Of a stretch of 64,000 nt of DNA, positions 52,751 through 62,007 are shown in pieces (the stretch's first letter is position 1; each line of letters begins with the position of its first letter). This DNA is from an uncultured Rhodospirillales bacterium (GTDB lineage Bacteria; Pseudomonadota; Alphaproteobacteria; Azospirillales; Azospirillaceae). The position numbers and the translations under genes were made by a program. Below the pieces are notes generated by a model. It searched no databases, had not been told where the DNA came from, and saw only the letters and a list, made by a program, of their open reading frames with translations. The stretch covers positions 25,801 to 89,800 of the forward strand of contig CAIYNU010000011.1 in assembly GCA_903927615.1 (NCBI GenBank), given 5' to 3'.

Positions 52751-53317
52751 ATGGACCTCCCCCTGTTTTCCGCCGCCGGTCGTCACTGGCTCTCCGCCCC
52801 GGCCTTGGCCGCGTTCACGGCGGCAACCCTGGCACTCGGCGGATGCTCCTCATTCAGCGGCGAAAAGCTGGATTTAGCGTGTCCCAAGGTTGGCATCCTC
52901 AGCGAAACGGCCAAGGTCACGCTGTTCCGCCCTGGGTCTGCCGCCGGCCCGACCAACGTGGTCGCCCACGCGGTGATTGGCGACTATCATGGTTCATGCA
53001 CCTACGACGAAACCGGGGTGACCATTGACGTGGGCCTTGCCCTGGTGGCGGAACGGGGACCGGCAATGACCGAAAGTCAGACCCCGCTCAGCTATTTCGT
53101 CGTGATTTCCAAGCCAGACGGTACGATCGCCACCAAACAGGTCTTACCCACAACCATTGATTTTCCAGCTAACGCGCCTCGTGCCGGGTCGCTCGAAAGT
53201 CTGCAACTTCACATACCGTTGCCCAAGGGCCAAGACGCCCGGACTTATCAAGCTCTGGTCGGTTTTCAACTGAATCCTGAACAGTTGGAGTATAACCGCC
53301 GCGCCGTTGCCAAGTAA
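52751..53317 (+). CDS. Lipoprotein of unknown function
   Basis: 188 residues. The N-terminal hydrophobic stretch ends in a lipobox (TLALGGC, Cys near residue 32). The mature part is predicted beta-rich, with FRPGSAAGPTNVVAHAVIGDYHGSCTYDETGVTIDVGLALVAERGPAM and SYFVVISKPDGTIATKQVLP; no recognised domain beyond that. It has relatives of similar form in alphaproteobacteria, as far as I recall, with no known job. It heads a rightward series with two further genes to PBP1C. Confidence 0.72.
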   Translation: MDLPLFSAAGRHWLSAPALAAFTAATLALGGCSSFSGEKLDLACPKVGILSETAKVTLFRPGSAAGPTNVVAHAVIGDYHGSCTYDETGVTIDVGLALVAERGPAMTESQTPLSYFVVISKPDGTIATKQVLPTTIDFPANAPRAGSLESLQLHIPLPKGQDARTYQALVGFQLNPEQLEYNRRAVAK

Positions 53318-53377
53318 TTATAGCACATGCAATCATCCCCTGTTCCCATCGTTCCCTGTTCAAGGAGAGCCGGAACC

Positions 53378-53704
53378 ATGATGCGCCGTGTCCCGACCCT
53401 AAGTCTCGCTGCCGTTCTGTTGCTGACGCTGCCGTTTGTCACCGCCCGGGCCCAGGTGACCCCAGCGGCCCCGGAAGCCCGGACCTTTGCCGTCGAAGCC
53501 GACGCCACCAAGGCCTGTGGCAGTGATCCGGTGGTTTGGGTCAACAAGAAGAACGGCATCTACCATCTGAAGACGTCCCGTTGGTACGGTAAGACCAAAG
53601 AGGGCGCCTATGCCTGCAAAAGCGAGGCCGACAAGGCCGGTCATCACCAGGCCAAGGATGCTTCGGGAACGGGAGCGGCAACGCCGTCGACGCCACCGAA
53701 ATAA
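53378..53704 (+). CDS. Small exported protein
   Basis: 108 residues with a cleavable signal (VPTLSLAAVLLLTLPFVTARA). The mature protein has ACGSDPVVWVNKKNGIYHLKTSRWYGKTKEGAYACKSEADKAG: two Cys about 40 residues apart flank an Asp-Pro-Val-Val-Trp-Val-Asn and YHLKxSRWYGxT motif that recurs in small exported proteins of many Gram-negative bacteria. Function unknown. Ribosome site CAAGGAGAG upstream; ATG 53381 is an alternative start. Confidence 0.78.
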   Translation: MMRRVPTLSLAAVLLLTLPFVTARAQVTPAAPEARTFAVEADATKACGSDPVVWVNKKNGIYHLKTSRWYGKTKEGAYACKSEADKAGHHQAKDASGTGAATPSTPPK

Positions 53705-53723
53705 TCCGACGGATGGCGAGCTT

Positions 53724-54860
53724 ATGACTGGCCGGTTCCGTACCGTTCCTCTGCCCTTCAGCCCGCCAGGGACCGGGCGGTCTCTGGCGGTGCGACGGTA
53801 CGGTCACCCCGGCGCCCGGCCCAAGGCCTATATTCAAGCCGGTCTGCATGCCGACGAGATTCCCGGCATGCTGGTGGCTCATGAATTGGCGGTGCTGCTG
53901 GAGCAGGCCTTGGTGCTGGGTGAGGTGGTGGTGGTGCCGGTGGCCAACCCCCTTGGCCTGGACCAGCGCGTTCATGGGGCGGCCCTGGGGCGCCATACCC
54001 TTGATGGGGGCGTCAACTTTAACCGCGGTTTTGCCAATCTCGACGATCGGATCGCGGCAGTGCTGACCGGGCGGCTGGGGCCCGACCCCGCCGGCAATGT
54101 CGCCCTGATCCGCGACGCCCAAGCCTCGGCACTGGCGGAAGCAATCCCGCGGAACGCTTTGGAGGGATGGCGTCATGCGCTGCTGTCCCTATCCCTGGAC
54201 GCCGATATCGTCCTCGACCTGCATTGCGACCAGGAATCGCTGCTCCATCTGTACACCGGCGAAAGCCTGTGGCCGGCGGCGGCGGACTTGGCTGACCGCC
54301 TCGGCTGCCGGTTGGTGCTGCTGGCCGACGACACCGGCGGCAACCCCTTCGACGAGGCCTGTTCGGCCCCGTGGTGGCGATTGGCGGCGCGCTTCGGCGC
54401 GGAGTGGCCGATTCCCCCGGCTTGCCTGGCCGCCACCGTCGAATTGCGCGGCCGACGTGATGTCGACCGGGACTTGGCGAGGGCCGACGCCGGGGCGCTG
54501 TTGAGATTTCTTCAGGGCCGCGGTCTGGTGGCCGGCTCTCCGGAGCCGTTGCCGGTACCGGCCGAACCCTGTCAGGTGTCGCCGTTGGCCGGGGTCGATC
54601 GGATCACCGCGCCCCTGGCTGGCGTGGTCTGCCATGTCGCCCGTCTGGGCGACTCGGTGACGGCAGGCCAAGTCGTGGCGGAAATTATTGATCCGACCGC
54701 CGCCGATCCCGCAACCGGCCGGGTCGCGCTGGCAAGCCGCTGCTCCGGCCTGGTTTGGGCTCGCGCAGCGGCCCGCTTCGCCCACGCCGGCGATGTGGTG
54801 GTCAGCGTCGCCGGCCTCGAGCCGCTGCCGGAACACATCGGGGGGTTGCTCGGGGATTGA
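53724..54860 (+). CDS. Succinylglutamate desuccinylase/aspartoacylase family zinc hydrolase
   Basis: 378 residues. Zinc carboxypeptidase-like fold: AYIQAGLHADEIPGMLVAHELA gives the His-x2-Glu metal ligands (near 38-41), and DIVLDLHCD the third ligand His; VNFNRGF carries a substrate-binding Arg. A C-terminal barrel-like domain (ITAPLAGVVCHVARLGDSVTAGQVVAEIID) follows, as in other members. It removes an acyl group from an amino acid or related compound; the substrate is unknown. It ends 20 bases before the PBP1C gene. Confidence 0.85.
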   Translation: MTGRFRTVPLPFSPPGTGRSLAVRRYGHPGARPKAYIQAGLHADEIPGMLVAHELAVLLEQALVLGEVVVVPVANPLGLDQRVHGAALGRHTLDGGVNFNRGFANLDDRIAAVLTGRLGPDPAGNVALIRDAQASALAEAIPRNALEGWRHALLSLSLDADIVLDLHCDQESLLHLYTGESLWPAAADLADRLGCRLVLLADDTGGNPFDEACSAPWWRLAARFGAEWPIPPACLAATVELRGRRDVDRDLARADAGALLRFLQGRGLVAGSPEPLPVPAEPCQVSPLAGVDRITAPLAGVVCHVARLGDSVTAGQVVAEIIDPTAADPATGRVALASRCSGLVWARAAARFAHAGDVVVSVAGLEPLPEHIGGLLGD

Positions 54861-54880
54861 CCACCAAACAGAAGGCACGG

Positions 54881-56992
54881 ATGACCATGGTGGCCAAGTC
54901 CGATCGCTGGGCGGGAGGGCTGTTCCTGGCGGTGGCGATCCTGACCGGCGGTCTGGGGGCGGTGTTGCTGCTGGATCACCTGTTTCCGCCGTCACTCGCG
55001 CGGTTGACCGATCTCTCGGTCACCGTGGTTGATCGCAGCGGGGCGCCCCTGAAGGTCTTCACCAGCGGTTCGGGAACATGGCGGCTGCCGACCACGGCGG
55101 AGGCCACGGCGCCCGCATATCTGTCCCTGTTGCTGGCCTATGAGGACCGGCGCTTTTACCAACATGGCGGCGTCGACGGACGGGCCGTGTTGCGGGCGAT
55201 CGCGCAGAATTTGATGGCCGGACGGGTGGTTTCGGGGGCCTCAACCTTGACCATGCAGGTGGCGCGGCTGTTGGAGCCCCATCGGCGCTGGTTGCCCGGC
55301 AAGCTTTTGGAGATGATCCGGGCGCTTCAGTTGGAAGCGCGCTACGACAAGCGCACTATTTTGGACATGTATCTTACTCTGGCGCCTTTTGGCGGACCGG
55401 TCGAGGGCGTGTGCGCCGCGGCGTGGGCTTGGTTCGGAACGTCGCCGCGGGTGCTGACCTTGGCCGAGGCTGCCTTGCTGGTGGCGTTGCCCCAAGCGCC
55501 GGGGCGGTTGCGCCCGGATCGTTTGCCCCAAGCCGCGGCCATGGCGCGGGCTAAGGTGCTGGCGCGCGGCGTGGCGGCCGGGGTCATCGGGCCCGCGGCA
55601 GCGACGGAGGCCGCGGTCGAACCGGTGCCGACCCGGATGCGGCCATTCCCGGATTTTGCGCCGCATCTGGCCGAAGCGTTGCGGGCCAGTCATCCGGGCG
55701 CGGTGGTGGTGACCAGCAGTCTTGACGGGGGCTTTCAGCGCCAACTGGAAGCCGTCGTCGCGCGGGAATTGCCTGACTTGGTTGAACATGGCGGACTCGC
55801 TATTCTGGTGGTGGACAGCCACGATCGGCGGGTGATTGGCCATATCGGGGCGCCGGATCATCATGACGATAGCCGCAACGGCTGGATCGACATGACCAGG
55901 GCCGCACGGTCACCGGGCTCGGCCTTGAAGCCGTTCATCTATGGGTTGGGTTTCGACGATCGGGTGATCCATCCGGGAACCGTGATTGCCGACGTGTCGA
56001 CTCGGTTCGGGGATTATGCGCCGGCCAATTTCGATCGCAGCTTTCACGGCGAGTTGACCATCCGGGAGGCGTTGCAGCAGTCTCTCAACGTGCCGGCGGT
56101 GCTGGTGCTTGACCGGATCGGGCCGGCGCGCTTTGCCGAACGGTTGCGTGCCGCGGGCGTCACTCTCCATTTTCCGCGCGGATTCCTTGAGCCTGGCCTG
56201 CCGTTGGCACTGGGCGGGGTCTCGATCAGCTTGTGGGACTTGACCACGTTGTATGTCGGGCTGGCCCGGGGCGGCGGCGTGGCGCCGCTGGTGGTCGAGG
56301 CCACCGGTCCGGATGGAGCCGGGAAGGCGGCGCCGATGGCGCTGATGTCGCCCGAGGCGGCGTCTCAGGTGCGGCACATTCTGGAGGGCACACCGCCGCC
56401 GCCGGGCCTGGTGCCCTTGGGCGAGATCAGCCGGCGACCGCCGATTGCGCTCAAGACCGGCACCAGCTACGGCTTTCGCGACGCTTGGGCCTTCGGCGTC
56501 GGCCCGCGCCACACCGTCGGCGTGTGGGTCGGACGGCCGGACGGCACGCCCAGCCCCGACCGCTATGGCCGTAACACCGCGGCGCCGTTGCTGTATCGGG
56601 TGTTCGACCTGCTGGACGAGGGCAATGGGGTAAGCGCCGGCCCGGGACCCGACCGGGCGGGAGCGCCGCCGGCTTTGCTGCGCCGGATTGAAGCCGGCGA
56701 CCCCGAGCACCGGCCGTTGACCCTGGCGGATCCCGAACGCCTGCGCCTGGTTTTCCCGACACCGGGGATCGTTCTCGATCGGGACGAAGACGCCGACGGC
56801 GGTTCCGCGCCGCTGACGCTCAGCGCCGCCGGTGGCCGGCGTCCGCTGACTTGGCTGATCAACGGCCGGCGGCTGGCCATCTCGGAAACCCGTCGCGATG
56901 TGCAATGGCAACCCGATGGGCCCGGCTTTGCCCGTGTGACCGTGATTGACGCCGATGGTCGTAATGCCAGCGCGGACTTCGAAGTGCGCTAG
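54881..56992 (+). CDS. pbpC: Penicillin-binding protein 1C
   Basis: 703 residues. One N-terminal membrane helix (GGLFLAVAILTGGLGAVLLLDHL), a glycosyltransferase GT51 domain (LLAYEDRRFYQHGGVDGRAVLRAIAQN with catalytic Glu, GASTLTMQVARLL, KLLEMIRALQLEARYDKRTILDMYL), a transpeptidase domain (SPGSALKPFIYGLGFD with the SxxK Ser, SLNVPAV as SxN, KTGTS as KTG), and the C-terminal PBP1C domain (PDRYGRNTAAPLLYRVFDLL... ADGRNASADFEVR). A bifunctional peptidoglycan synthase in the inner membrane. ATG 54881 is a fitting start; the longer frame reads through the previous gene. Confidence 0.95.
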   Translation: MTMVAKSDRWAGGLFLAVAILTGGLGAVLLLDHLFPPSLARLTDLSVTVVDRSGAPLKVFTSGSGTWRLPTTAEATAPAYLSLLLAYEDRRFYQHGGVDGRAVLRAIAQNLMAGRVVSGASTLTMQVARLLEPHRRWLPGKLLEMIRALQLEARYDKRTILDMYLTLAPFGGPVEGVCAAAWAWFGTSPRVLTLAEAALLVALPQAPGRLRPDRLPQAAAMARAKVLARGVAAGVIGPAAATEAAVEPVPTRMRPFPDFAPHLAEALRASHPGAVVVTSSLDGGFQRQLEAVVARELPDLVEHGGLAILVVDSHDRRVIGHIGAPDHHDDSRNGWIDMTRAARSPGSALKPFIYGLGFDDRVIHPGTVIADVSTRFGDYAPANFDRSFHGELTIREALQQSLNVPAVLVLDRIGPARFAERLRAAGVTLHFPRGFLEPGLPLALGGVSISLWDLTTLYVGLARGGGVAPLVVEATGPDGAGKAAPMALMSPEAASQVRHILEGTPPPPGLVPLGEISRRPPIALKTGTSYGFRDAWAFGVGPRHTVGVWVGRPDGTPSPDRYGRNTAAPLLYRVFDLLDEGNGVSAGPGPDRAGAPPALLRRIEAGDPEHRPLTLADPERLRLVFPTPGIVLDRDEDADGGSAPLTLSAAGGRRPLTWLINGRRLAISETRRDVQWQPDGPGFARVTVIDADGRNASADFEVR

Positions 56993-57031
56993 GTGTATCG
57001 TGTCGGCAAAATTGCTAGATTAACGGTTTCC

Positions 57032-57076
57032 AAAGGCCGTCGGCCTTTGGTGGGGTCGTAGGGGCAAAGCCCCTAC
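57032..57076. terminator. Two hairpins between convergent pbpC and mlaD
   Basis: AAAGGCCGTCGGCCTTT (57032-57048) and GTAGGGGCAAAGCCCCTAC (57058-57076) are perfect short hairpins in the gap between convergent genes. They could terminate both transcripts, though T runs are absent. Confidence 0.5.
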
Positions 57077-57128
57077 AAAATGCCTTCGGCAACCGCTCTC
57101 AGACGGTTCCGCGTCGTGTCCGGGCCCG

Positions 57129-58136
57129 CTATTTCGGTTTGTCCGAATCGGTCCGGGAACCGGTGAACAGGAATTCCATCGGCCCCTTTTCGATCTGGGA
57201 GCTGACGCGGGACAAGCTGGTGGTGAGTTCGCGCATCTCCGAGATCAGCAGCGACAGCTCATACAGCCCGACACTGGTGAAGTCGCGCACCGGCACACGG
57301 TTTTCCTTGATCATGCCCGAGAGTTCCTCCACGAGCTGATGCAAGGATTGGGACAGTTCCCGGGCCTCGGTTGACGTCTTGACCACTTCGGCCATGGCCG
57401 TGTCGGCGTGGCCGTCGACCCGATCGAGGGTGGTCTGCATCTTATCGAGGGTGCGGTTGACGTTGCCGATCACCGACTCGCTGTGCTGGCCAAGGTCGGA
57501 CATCAATCCGTCAAGTTGGGTTGCCGTGGACCGGACCAGAGTCATGGTGTCATTGACGTTCCGGGCCGAGGCCGCGAGATCGACGCTCATCTGGTGGAGA
57601 TTGACCAGGGAGTCGGCGATCAGCCGCTCATTCTGGGGACTGAGCAATCGGGTCAGACGGTCACCGATCTCCGAGAGTTGGTGGGCCAGATGAGGGGCGG
57701 CATCGACCACCTCGGTCAGCCCCGACGTCCGGGACGGAATCTCCGGGATTTGAGTGCCGTGACGCTCAATCGACGGGGCTTCACGACTGCCGCCGGTGAT
57801 TTGCACGTAACTGTTGCCGGTCAGGCCAAACATCTCCAGGGCGGCCGTGGCATCGGACTTGATCGGTGTCCCCGGATCGAGACTGACCTTGACCCGGATG
57901 CGTTCGACGTTGCTGGGATCGATCTGAATCTCGGCGACGGTGCCGACCAGGATGCCGCGATAACGGACCGGACTCCCTTCCTTCAGCCCGGTGACCGAGC
58001 CATCGAAATATATGTAATACGGTGGACGGTTCTCCACCATCTCCACCTTCGCGACCCACAAAGTGAATGCAACCAGTGCCGATCCCAACCCCAGCACGAA
58101 GATGCCGACCAGAAAATGGTGTGCCCGGGCCTCCAT
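57129..58136 (-). CDS. mlaD: MCE-family substrate-binding protein (MlaD-like)
   Basis: 335 residues. An N-terminal membrane anchor (HHFLVGIFVLGLGSALVAFTLWVA), the MCE domain (YYIYFDGSVTGLKEGSPVRYRGILVGTVAEIQIDPSNVERIRVKVSLDPGTPIKSDATAALEMFGLTGNSYVQITGG), and a long helical C-terminus. It binds phospholipid in the periplasm and works with the permease and ATPase encoded just upstream on the same strand. No MlaA, MlaB or MlaC gene is seen here; STAS function is in the permease. Confidence 0.93.
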   Translation of the reverse strand: MEARAHHFLVGIFVLGLGSALVAFTLWVAKVEMVENRPPYYIYFDGSVTGLKEGSPVRYRGILVGTVAEIQIDPSNVERIRVKVSLDPGTPIKSDATAALEMFGLTGNSYVQITGGSREAPSIERHGTQIPEIPSRTSGLTEVVDAAPHLAHQLSEIGDRLTRLLSPQNERLIADSLVNLHQMSVDLAASARNVNDTMTLVRSTATQLDGLMSDLGQHSESVIGNVNRTLDKMQTTLDRVDGHADTAMAEVVKTSTEARELSQSLHQLVEELSGMIKENRVPVRDFTSVGLYELSLLISEMRELTTSLSRVSSQIEKGPMEFLFTGSRTDSDKPK

Positions 58137-58142
58137 GGCGGT

Positions 58143-58985
58143 TCAGCTCCCAGCATGCAGGGCGGCACGACCGCGCCGCCCGCTAAAATAGTCGTGTATC
58201 CAGGGATTGGTTTCTTGTTGCAGACTTTCCAAGGTACCCACCAGCAGCTTACGGTCGTTGAGCACGGCGATGCGGTCGCAGATCGCCGAGAGACTGTCCA
58301 GATCATGGGTTACCATGAACACGGTCAGCCCCAAACCGTGTTGCAGGGAACCGATCAACTGGTCGAAGGCCGCCGCGCCGATCGGGTCAAGACCCGCGGT
58401 CGGTTCATCCAACAGCAGGATTTCCGGGTCGAGCGCCAGCGCGCGGGCCAGGCCGGCGCGCTTGCGCATGCCGCCTGACAGTTGGGACGGATATTTGGCC
58501 GCGGCGCTGGACGGCAGACCGACCATGGCGATCTTGACCCGCACCACCTCGTCGATCAGGGCTGACGGCAGGTCGGTATGCTCGACCAACGGTACCCGAA
58601 CATTCTCGGCGACGGTCAGCGAACTGAACAGAGCGCCGTCCTGAAACAGCACACCCGTGCGCGCCTGGAGCGCGATGCGCCGGGCGTCGGTCAGGCCGAC
58701 GATGTCGTGCCCCAACACCAGGATCCGTCCGGCGGCCGGCCGAATCAGACCAATGACCGCCTGAAGCAGCACCGACTTCCCCGAGCCCGAAGCGCCGACC
58801 ACCCCCAGGACTTCGCCCCGATGCACATCAAGGTCGACACCATCGTGGACGACGTGACCGGCAAACCGGGTCACCAGTCCCCGAACTTGGATCACGATGT
58901 CGGGCCGGAACGGGACATCGGGCGTAGCCGGCGTTGCCAAGAAACGATCGACGGTGAGATCGGGGTGGACGTCGGGGATCGCCAA
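58143..58985 (-). CDS. mlaF: ABC transporter ATPase (MlaF-like)
   Basis: About 280 residues. VIQVRGLVTRFAGHVVHDGVDLDVHRGEVLGVVGASGSGKSVLLQAVIG (Walker A), LFQDGALFSSLTVAENVRVPL (Q loop and the MlaF-type phrase), LSGGMRKRAGLARALALDPEILLLDEPTAGLDP (signature and Walker B), VTHDL (switch His). Powers lipid movement by the Mla-type complex. No clear ATG; I use TTG 58985, which is close behind the permease stop, and GTG in DIVIQV would also leave the domain whole. Confidence 0.93.
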   Translation of the reverse strand: MAIPDVHPDLTVDRFLATPATPDVPFRPDIVIQVRGLVTRFAGHVVHDGVDLDVHRGEVLGVVGASGSGKSVLLQAVIGLIRPAAGRILVLGHDIVGLTDARRIALQARTGVLFQDGALFSSLTVAENVRVPLVEHTDLPSALIDEVVRVKIAMVGLPSSAAAKYPSQLSGGMRKRAGLARALALDPEILLLDEPTAGLDPIGAAAFDQLIGSLQHGLGLTVFMVTHDLDSLSAICDRIAVLNDRKLLVGTLESLQQETNPWIHDYFSGRRGRAALHAGS

Positions 58986-59007
58986 TGGGGGGGCCGCCAG
59001 CCTTAAC

Positions 59008-60159
59008 CTAGATGTGGATCGTGGAAAACAGAACCGAGAAGAAGGCATTGAGAACGATGACCAGGAAAATCGATTCCACCACCGATTTGGTGGTGCGCAG
59101 GCCGACACTTTCGGCGCTGCCGGAGACCAACAGCCCTTCGTAGCACCCGACCATGCCGATCACCAGTGCGAAGACCGGCGCCTTGATCATGGCCACCGTC
59201 GCATCCCAAAAGTCGATGGGAATCCGCATCTGGGTGACGAACTGATAAAAATTGATGTCGAGCAGCACGTAGCTCATCACCGCGCCACCGAACAAGGCGA
59301 CCATGTTGGCATAAAACGTCAGCAGCGGCATCACCAGCATCAGCGCCAGAATGCGTGGTACCACCAGCAATTCCATGGGATCGAGGCCAAGCGTGCGCAA
59401 GGCATCGATTTCCTGGTTCACCTTCATGGTGCCGATTTGCGCCGTGAACGCCGAGCCCGAGCGGCCGGCGACGATGATCGCGGTAATCAGGATGCCGATT
59501 TCACGCAGGATCGACAGGCCCAGCAGATTGACCACGTAGATTTCGGCGCCCAGGCGCCGCAACTGTTCGGCGCCCTGGTAAGCCAGCACCACACCGATCA
59601 GGAATGACAGCAGGCCAAGGATCGGCAGACAGCGCAAACCGGTGTGATCCATATGGTAGACCAGCGCGGTTATGCGCAACCGGCGGGGGTGAACCAGCAC
59701 CCGGACCAGCGCGGTGCAGACATGGCCGAAAAACGAAATCAGTTCAACGGTGGCGCGCGAGGCCTTCAGACTGGCACGCCCGACCGTTTCGACGGCCAGG
59801 TGCAGCGGTCGGCCGGGTTCGGGCAGGACCGGTTCCACCTCGGCGGCACGCCAGACCGCTTCAATCAGGGCGATGTGTTCGGGCCGGACATTGACGATCA
59901 GGACCGGGTGATTCTCGTGGAGCAGGCGGTCACGGAACTGGCGCAGCAACAGCGCACCCACGGTATCGAGCGCCTCCAACCGACCGAGGTCGAGTCGAAT
60001 CCGCCCCGGCACGCCCAAGTCGTCGGGCGGTGGCGGCCGTATCGCTTCAAGGGTTCGGCCCAGCACCCCTGCAACGGTGAGTGTCCATCCCCCGGCCGCT
60101 GCCAGAACCAGCGTGGCTCCGTCGCTGGTCACGTTTAGCAAGCCCTGTTCCGCCGTCAT
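59008..60159 (-). CDS. mlaE: MlaE-type permease with N-terminal STAS domain
   Basis: 383 residues. The first 125 residues look like a STAS domain (RIRLDLGRLEALDTVGALLLRQF, VRPEHIALIEAV), the role played by separate MlaB in E. coli. The permease part has the MlaE signature GIVLAYQ-like GVVLAYQGAEQLRRLGAEIYVVNLLGLSILREIGILITAIIVAGRSGSAFTAQIGTMKVNQEIDALRTLGLDPMELLVVPRILALMLVMPLLTFYANMVALFGG and ends with further helices. First gene of the leftward mlaE-mlaF-mlaD set. Confidence 0.94.
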   Translation of the reverse strand: MTAEQGLLNVTSDGATLVLAAAGGWTLTVAGVLGRTLEAIRPPPPDDLGVPGRIRLDLGRLEALDTVGALLLRQFRDRLLHENHPVLIVNVRPEHIALIEAVWRAAEVEPVLPEPGRPLHLAVETVGRASLKASRATVELISFFGHVCTALVRVLVHPRRLRITALVYHMDHTGLRCLPILGLLSFLIGVVLAYQGAEQLRRLGAEIYVVNLLGLSILREIGILITAIIVAGRSGSAFTAQIGTMKVNQEIDALRTLGLDPMELLVVPRILALMLVMPLLTFYANMVALFGGAVMSYVLLDINFYQFVTQMRIPIDFWDATVAMIKAPVFALVIGMVGCYEGLLVSGSAESVGLRTTKSVVESIFLVIVLNAFFSVLFSTIHI

Positions 60160-60435
60160 GGTCCGCCCTTCGCGCGCTGAAGCCGTCCAAGTGAACCGGA
60201 TTTAGCCGGCGCGGTCAACCTTGCGGGCCGGTTCGGGACCTCGGGGCGGGCGGGGTGTCGCGTACCCTTTTGCCGCATGGTGGCCGGTCTGGCAACGCGC
60301 CTCGGTTGGTGGTATGTGCAGCGGGAACCGGATTCGCCAGACCGTGGCTGCGGGATGGCGTCGGCGCGGCCCGGCGCGGCGTGCGTGTCGATAAACAAGG
60401 CTGCGAAAACTCTGTTGTCAGGCCAAGGAGCGACG

Positions 60436-61968
60436 ATGCAGGAGATTTTGGCGAAACTGGAGTCGATGCGCGCGGGCGCGCGGCTGGGCGGCGGACAACG
60501 CCGGATCGATTCGCAACATGCCAAGGGCAAGTTGATCGCCCGCGAGCGCATCGAGTTATTGCTGGACGAGGGCTCCTTCGAAGAATGGGACATGTTCGTC
60601 GAGCATCGGTGCAGCGATTTCGGGATGCAGAGCCAAAAGATTCCGGGTGATGGTGTGGTAACGGGGCACGGTACGATCAACGGTCGGCCGGTGTTCGTGT
60701 TCAGCCAGGACTTTACGGTATTCGGCGGTTCGCTGTCCGAGGCCCATGCCGAGAAAATCTGCAAGATCATGGACCAGGCGATCAAGGTCGGCGCACCGGT
60801 GATCGGTCTGAACGATAGTGGCGGTGCCCGCATCCAGGAAGGTGTCGCTTCGCTGGGTGGCTACGCCGATGTTTTCCTGCGCAATGTGCTGGCTTCGGGC
60901 TGCGTGCCGCAAATTTCCCTGATCATGGGGCCATGTGCCGGCGGTGCGGTTTATTCTCCGGCCATGACCGATTTCATCTTCATGGTCCAGGACAGTTCGT
61001 ACATGTTCGTGACCGGTCCGGACGTCCTTAAGACCGTGACCCACGAGATCGTCACCGCCGAGGAATTGGGCGGGGCCCTGACTCATTCGACCAAGTCGGG
61101 TGTTGCCGACCTCGCCTTCGACAACGATGTCGAGGCGCTGCTTCAGGTGCGTCGCTTCTTCGACTTCCTGCCGCTCAATGCCGGCGAGAAGCCGCCGGTG
61201 CGGCCCTGTAGCGATCCGGTCAACCGCTATGACTATTCGTTGGATACGCTGGTTCCGGCCAATCCAAACAAACCTTATGACATGAAGGAGCTGATCGCCA
61301 AGGTCGTGGACGAAGGCGATTTCTTTGAACTCAAGCCCAATCACGCCGGGAACATTATCACCGGCTTCGGCCGGTTGAACGGCTCCACCGTCGGCATCAT
61401 CGCCAACCAACCGATGGTGTTGGCCGGCTGTCTGGACATCGACAGTTCGATCAAGGCGGCGCGTTTCGTTCGCTATTGCGACTGCTTCAGCATTCCGCTG
61501 GTGACCTTTGTCGATGTCCCCGGCTTCCTGCCCGGCACCGACCAGGAATACAACGGTATCATCAAGCATGGCGCCAAGCTGTTGTTTGCTTATGCCGAAG
61601 CCACGGTGCCCAAGGTGACGGTGATCACGCGCAAGGCCTATGGCGGCGCCTATGACGTGATGTCCTCCAAGCACTTGCGTGGCGACGTGAATTTTGCCTG
61701 GCCGTCGGCCGAGATCGCGGTGATGGGACCCAAGGGGGCGGTCGAAATCATTTTCCGTCAGGACGCGGGCGACAAGGCCAAGCTTGACGCGAAGACCGAG
61801 GAGTATCGCCAGAAATTCGCCAATCCGTTCGTTGCCGGCTCACGGGGTTTTATCGACGATGTGATCTATCCGTCGAGCACGCGCAAGCGGGTATGCCGGG
61901 CTTTGGCCATGCTGCGGAACAAGCACCTCAAGAACCCGCCGAAAAAGCACGACAATATACCGCTCTAA
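60436..61968 (+). CDS. pccB: Propionyl-CoA carboxylase, beta (carboxyltransferase) subunit
   Basis: 510 residues, the usual size. Transfers CO2 from carboxybiotin to propionyl-CoA in the cytoplasm, giving methylmalonyl-Co[106 protein letters not shown], and [51 protein letters not shown] make the two crotonase-like halves. ATG 60436 follows CAAGGAG. The alpha subunit and mutase are not in the window. Confidence 0.96.
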   Translation: MQEILAKLESMRAGARLGGGQRRIDSQHAKGKLIARERIELLLDEGSFEEWDMFVEHRCSDFGMQSQKIPGDGVVTGHGTINGRPVFVFSQDFTVFGGSLSEAHAEKICKIMDQAIKVGAPVIGLNDSGGARIQEGVASLGGYADVFLRNVLASGCVPQISLIMGPCAGGAVYSPAMTDFIFMVQDSSYMFVTGPDVLKTVTHEIVTAEELGGALTHSTKSGVADLAFDNDVEALLQVRRFFDFLPLNAGEKPPVRPCSDPVNRYDYSLDTLVPANPNKPYDMKELIAKVVDEGDFFELKPNHAGNIITGFGRLNGSTVGIIANQPMVLAGCLDIDSSIKAARFVRYCDCFSIPLVTFVDVPGFLPGTDQEYNGIIKHGAKLLFAYAEATVPKVTVITRKAYGGAYDVMSSKHLRGDVNFAWPSAEIAVMGPKGAVEIIFRQDAGDKAKLDAKTEEYRQKFANPFVAGSRGFIDDVIYPSSTRKRVCRALAMLRNKHLKNPPKKHDNIPL

Positions 61969-62007
61969 GTAGATATCTCTCAACAGACGGCAACCAGAGG
62001 GGTGGCG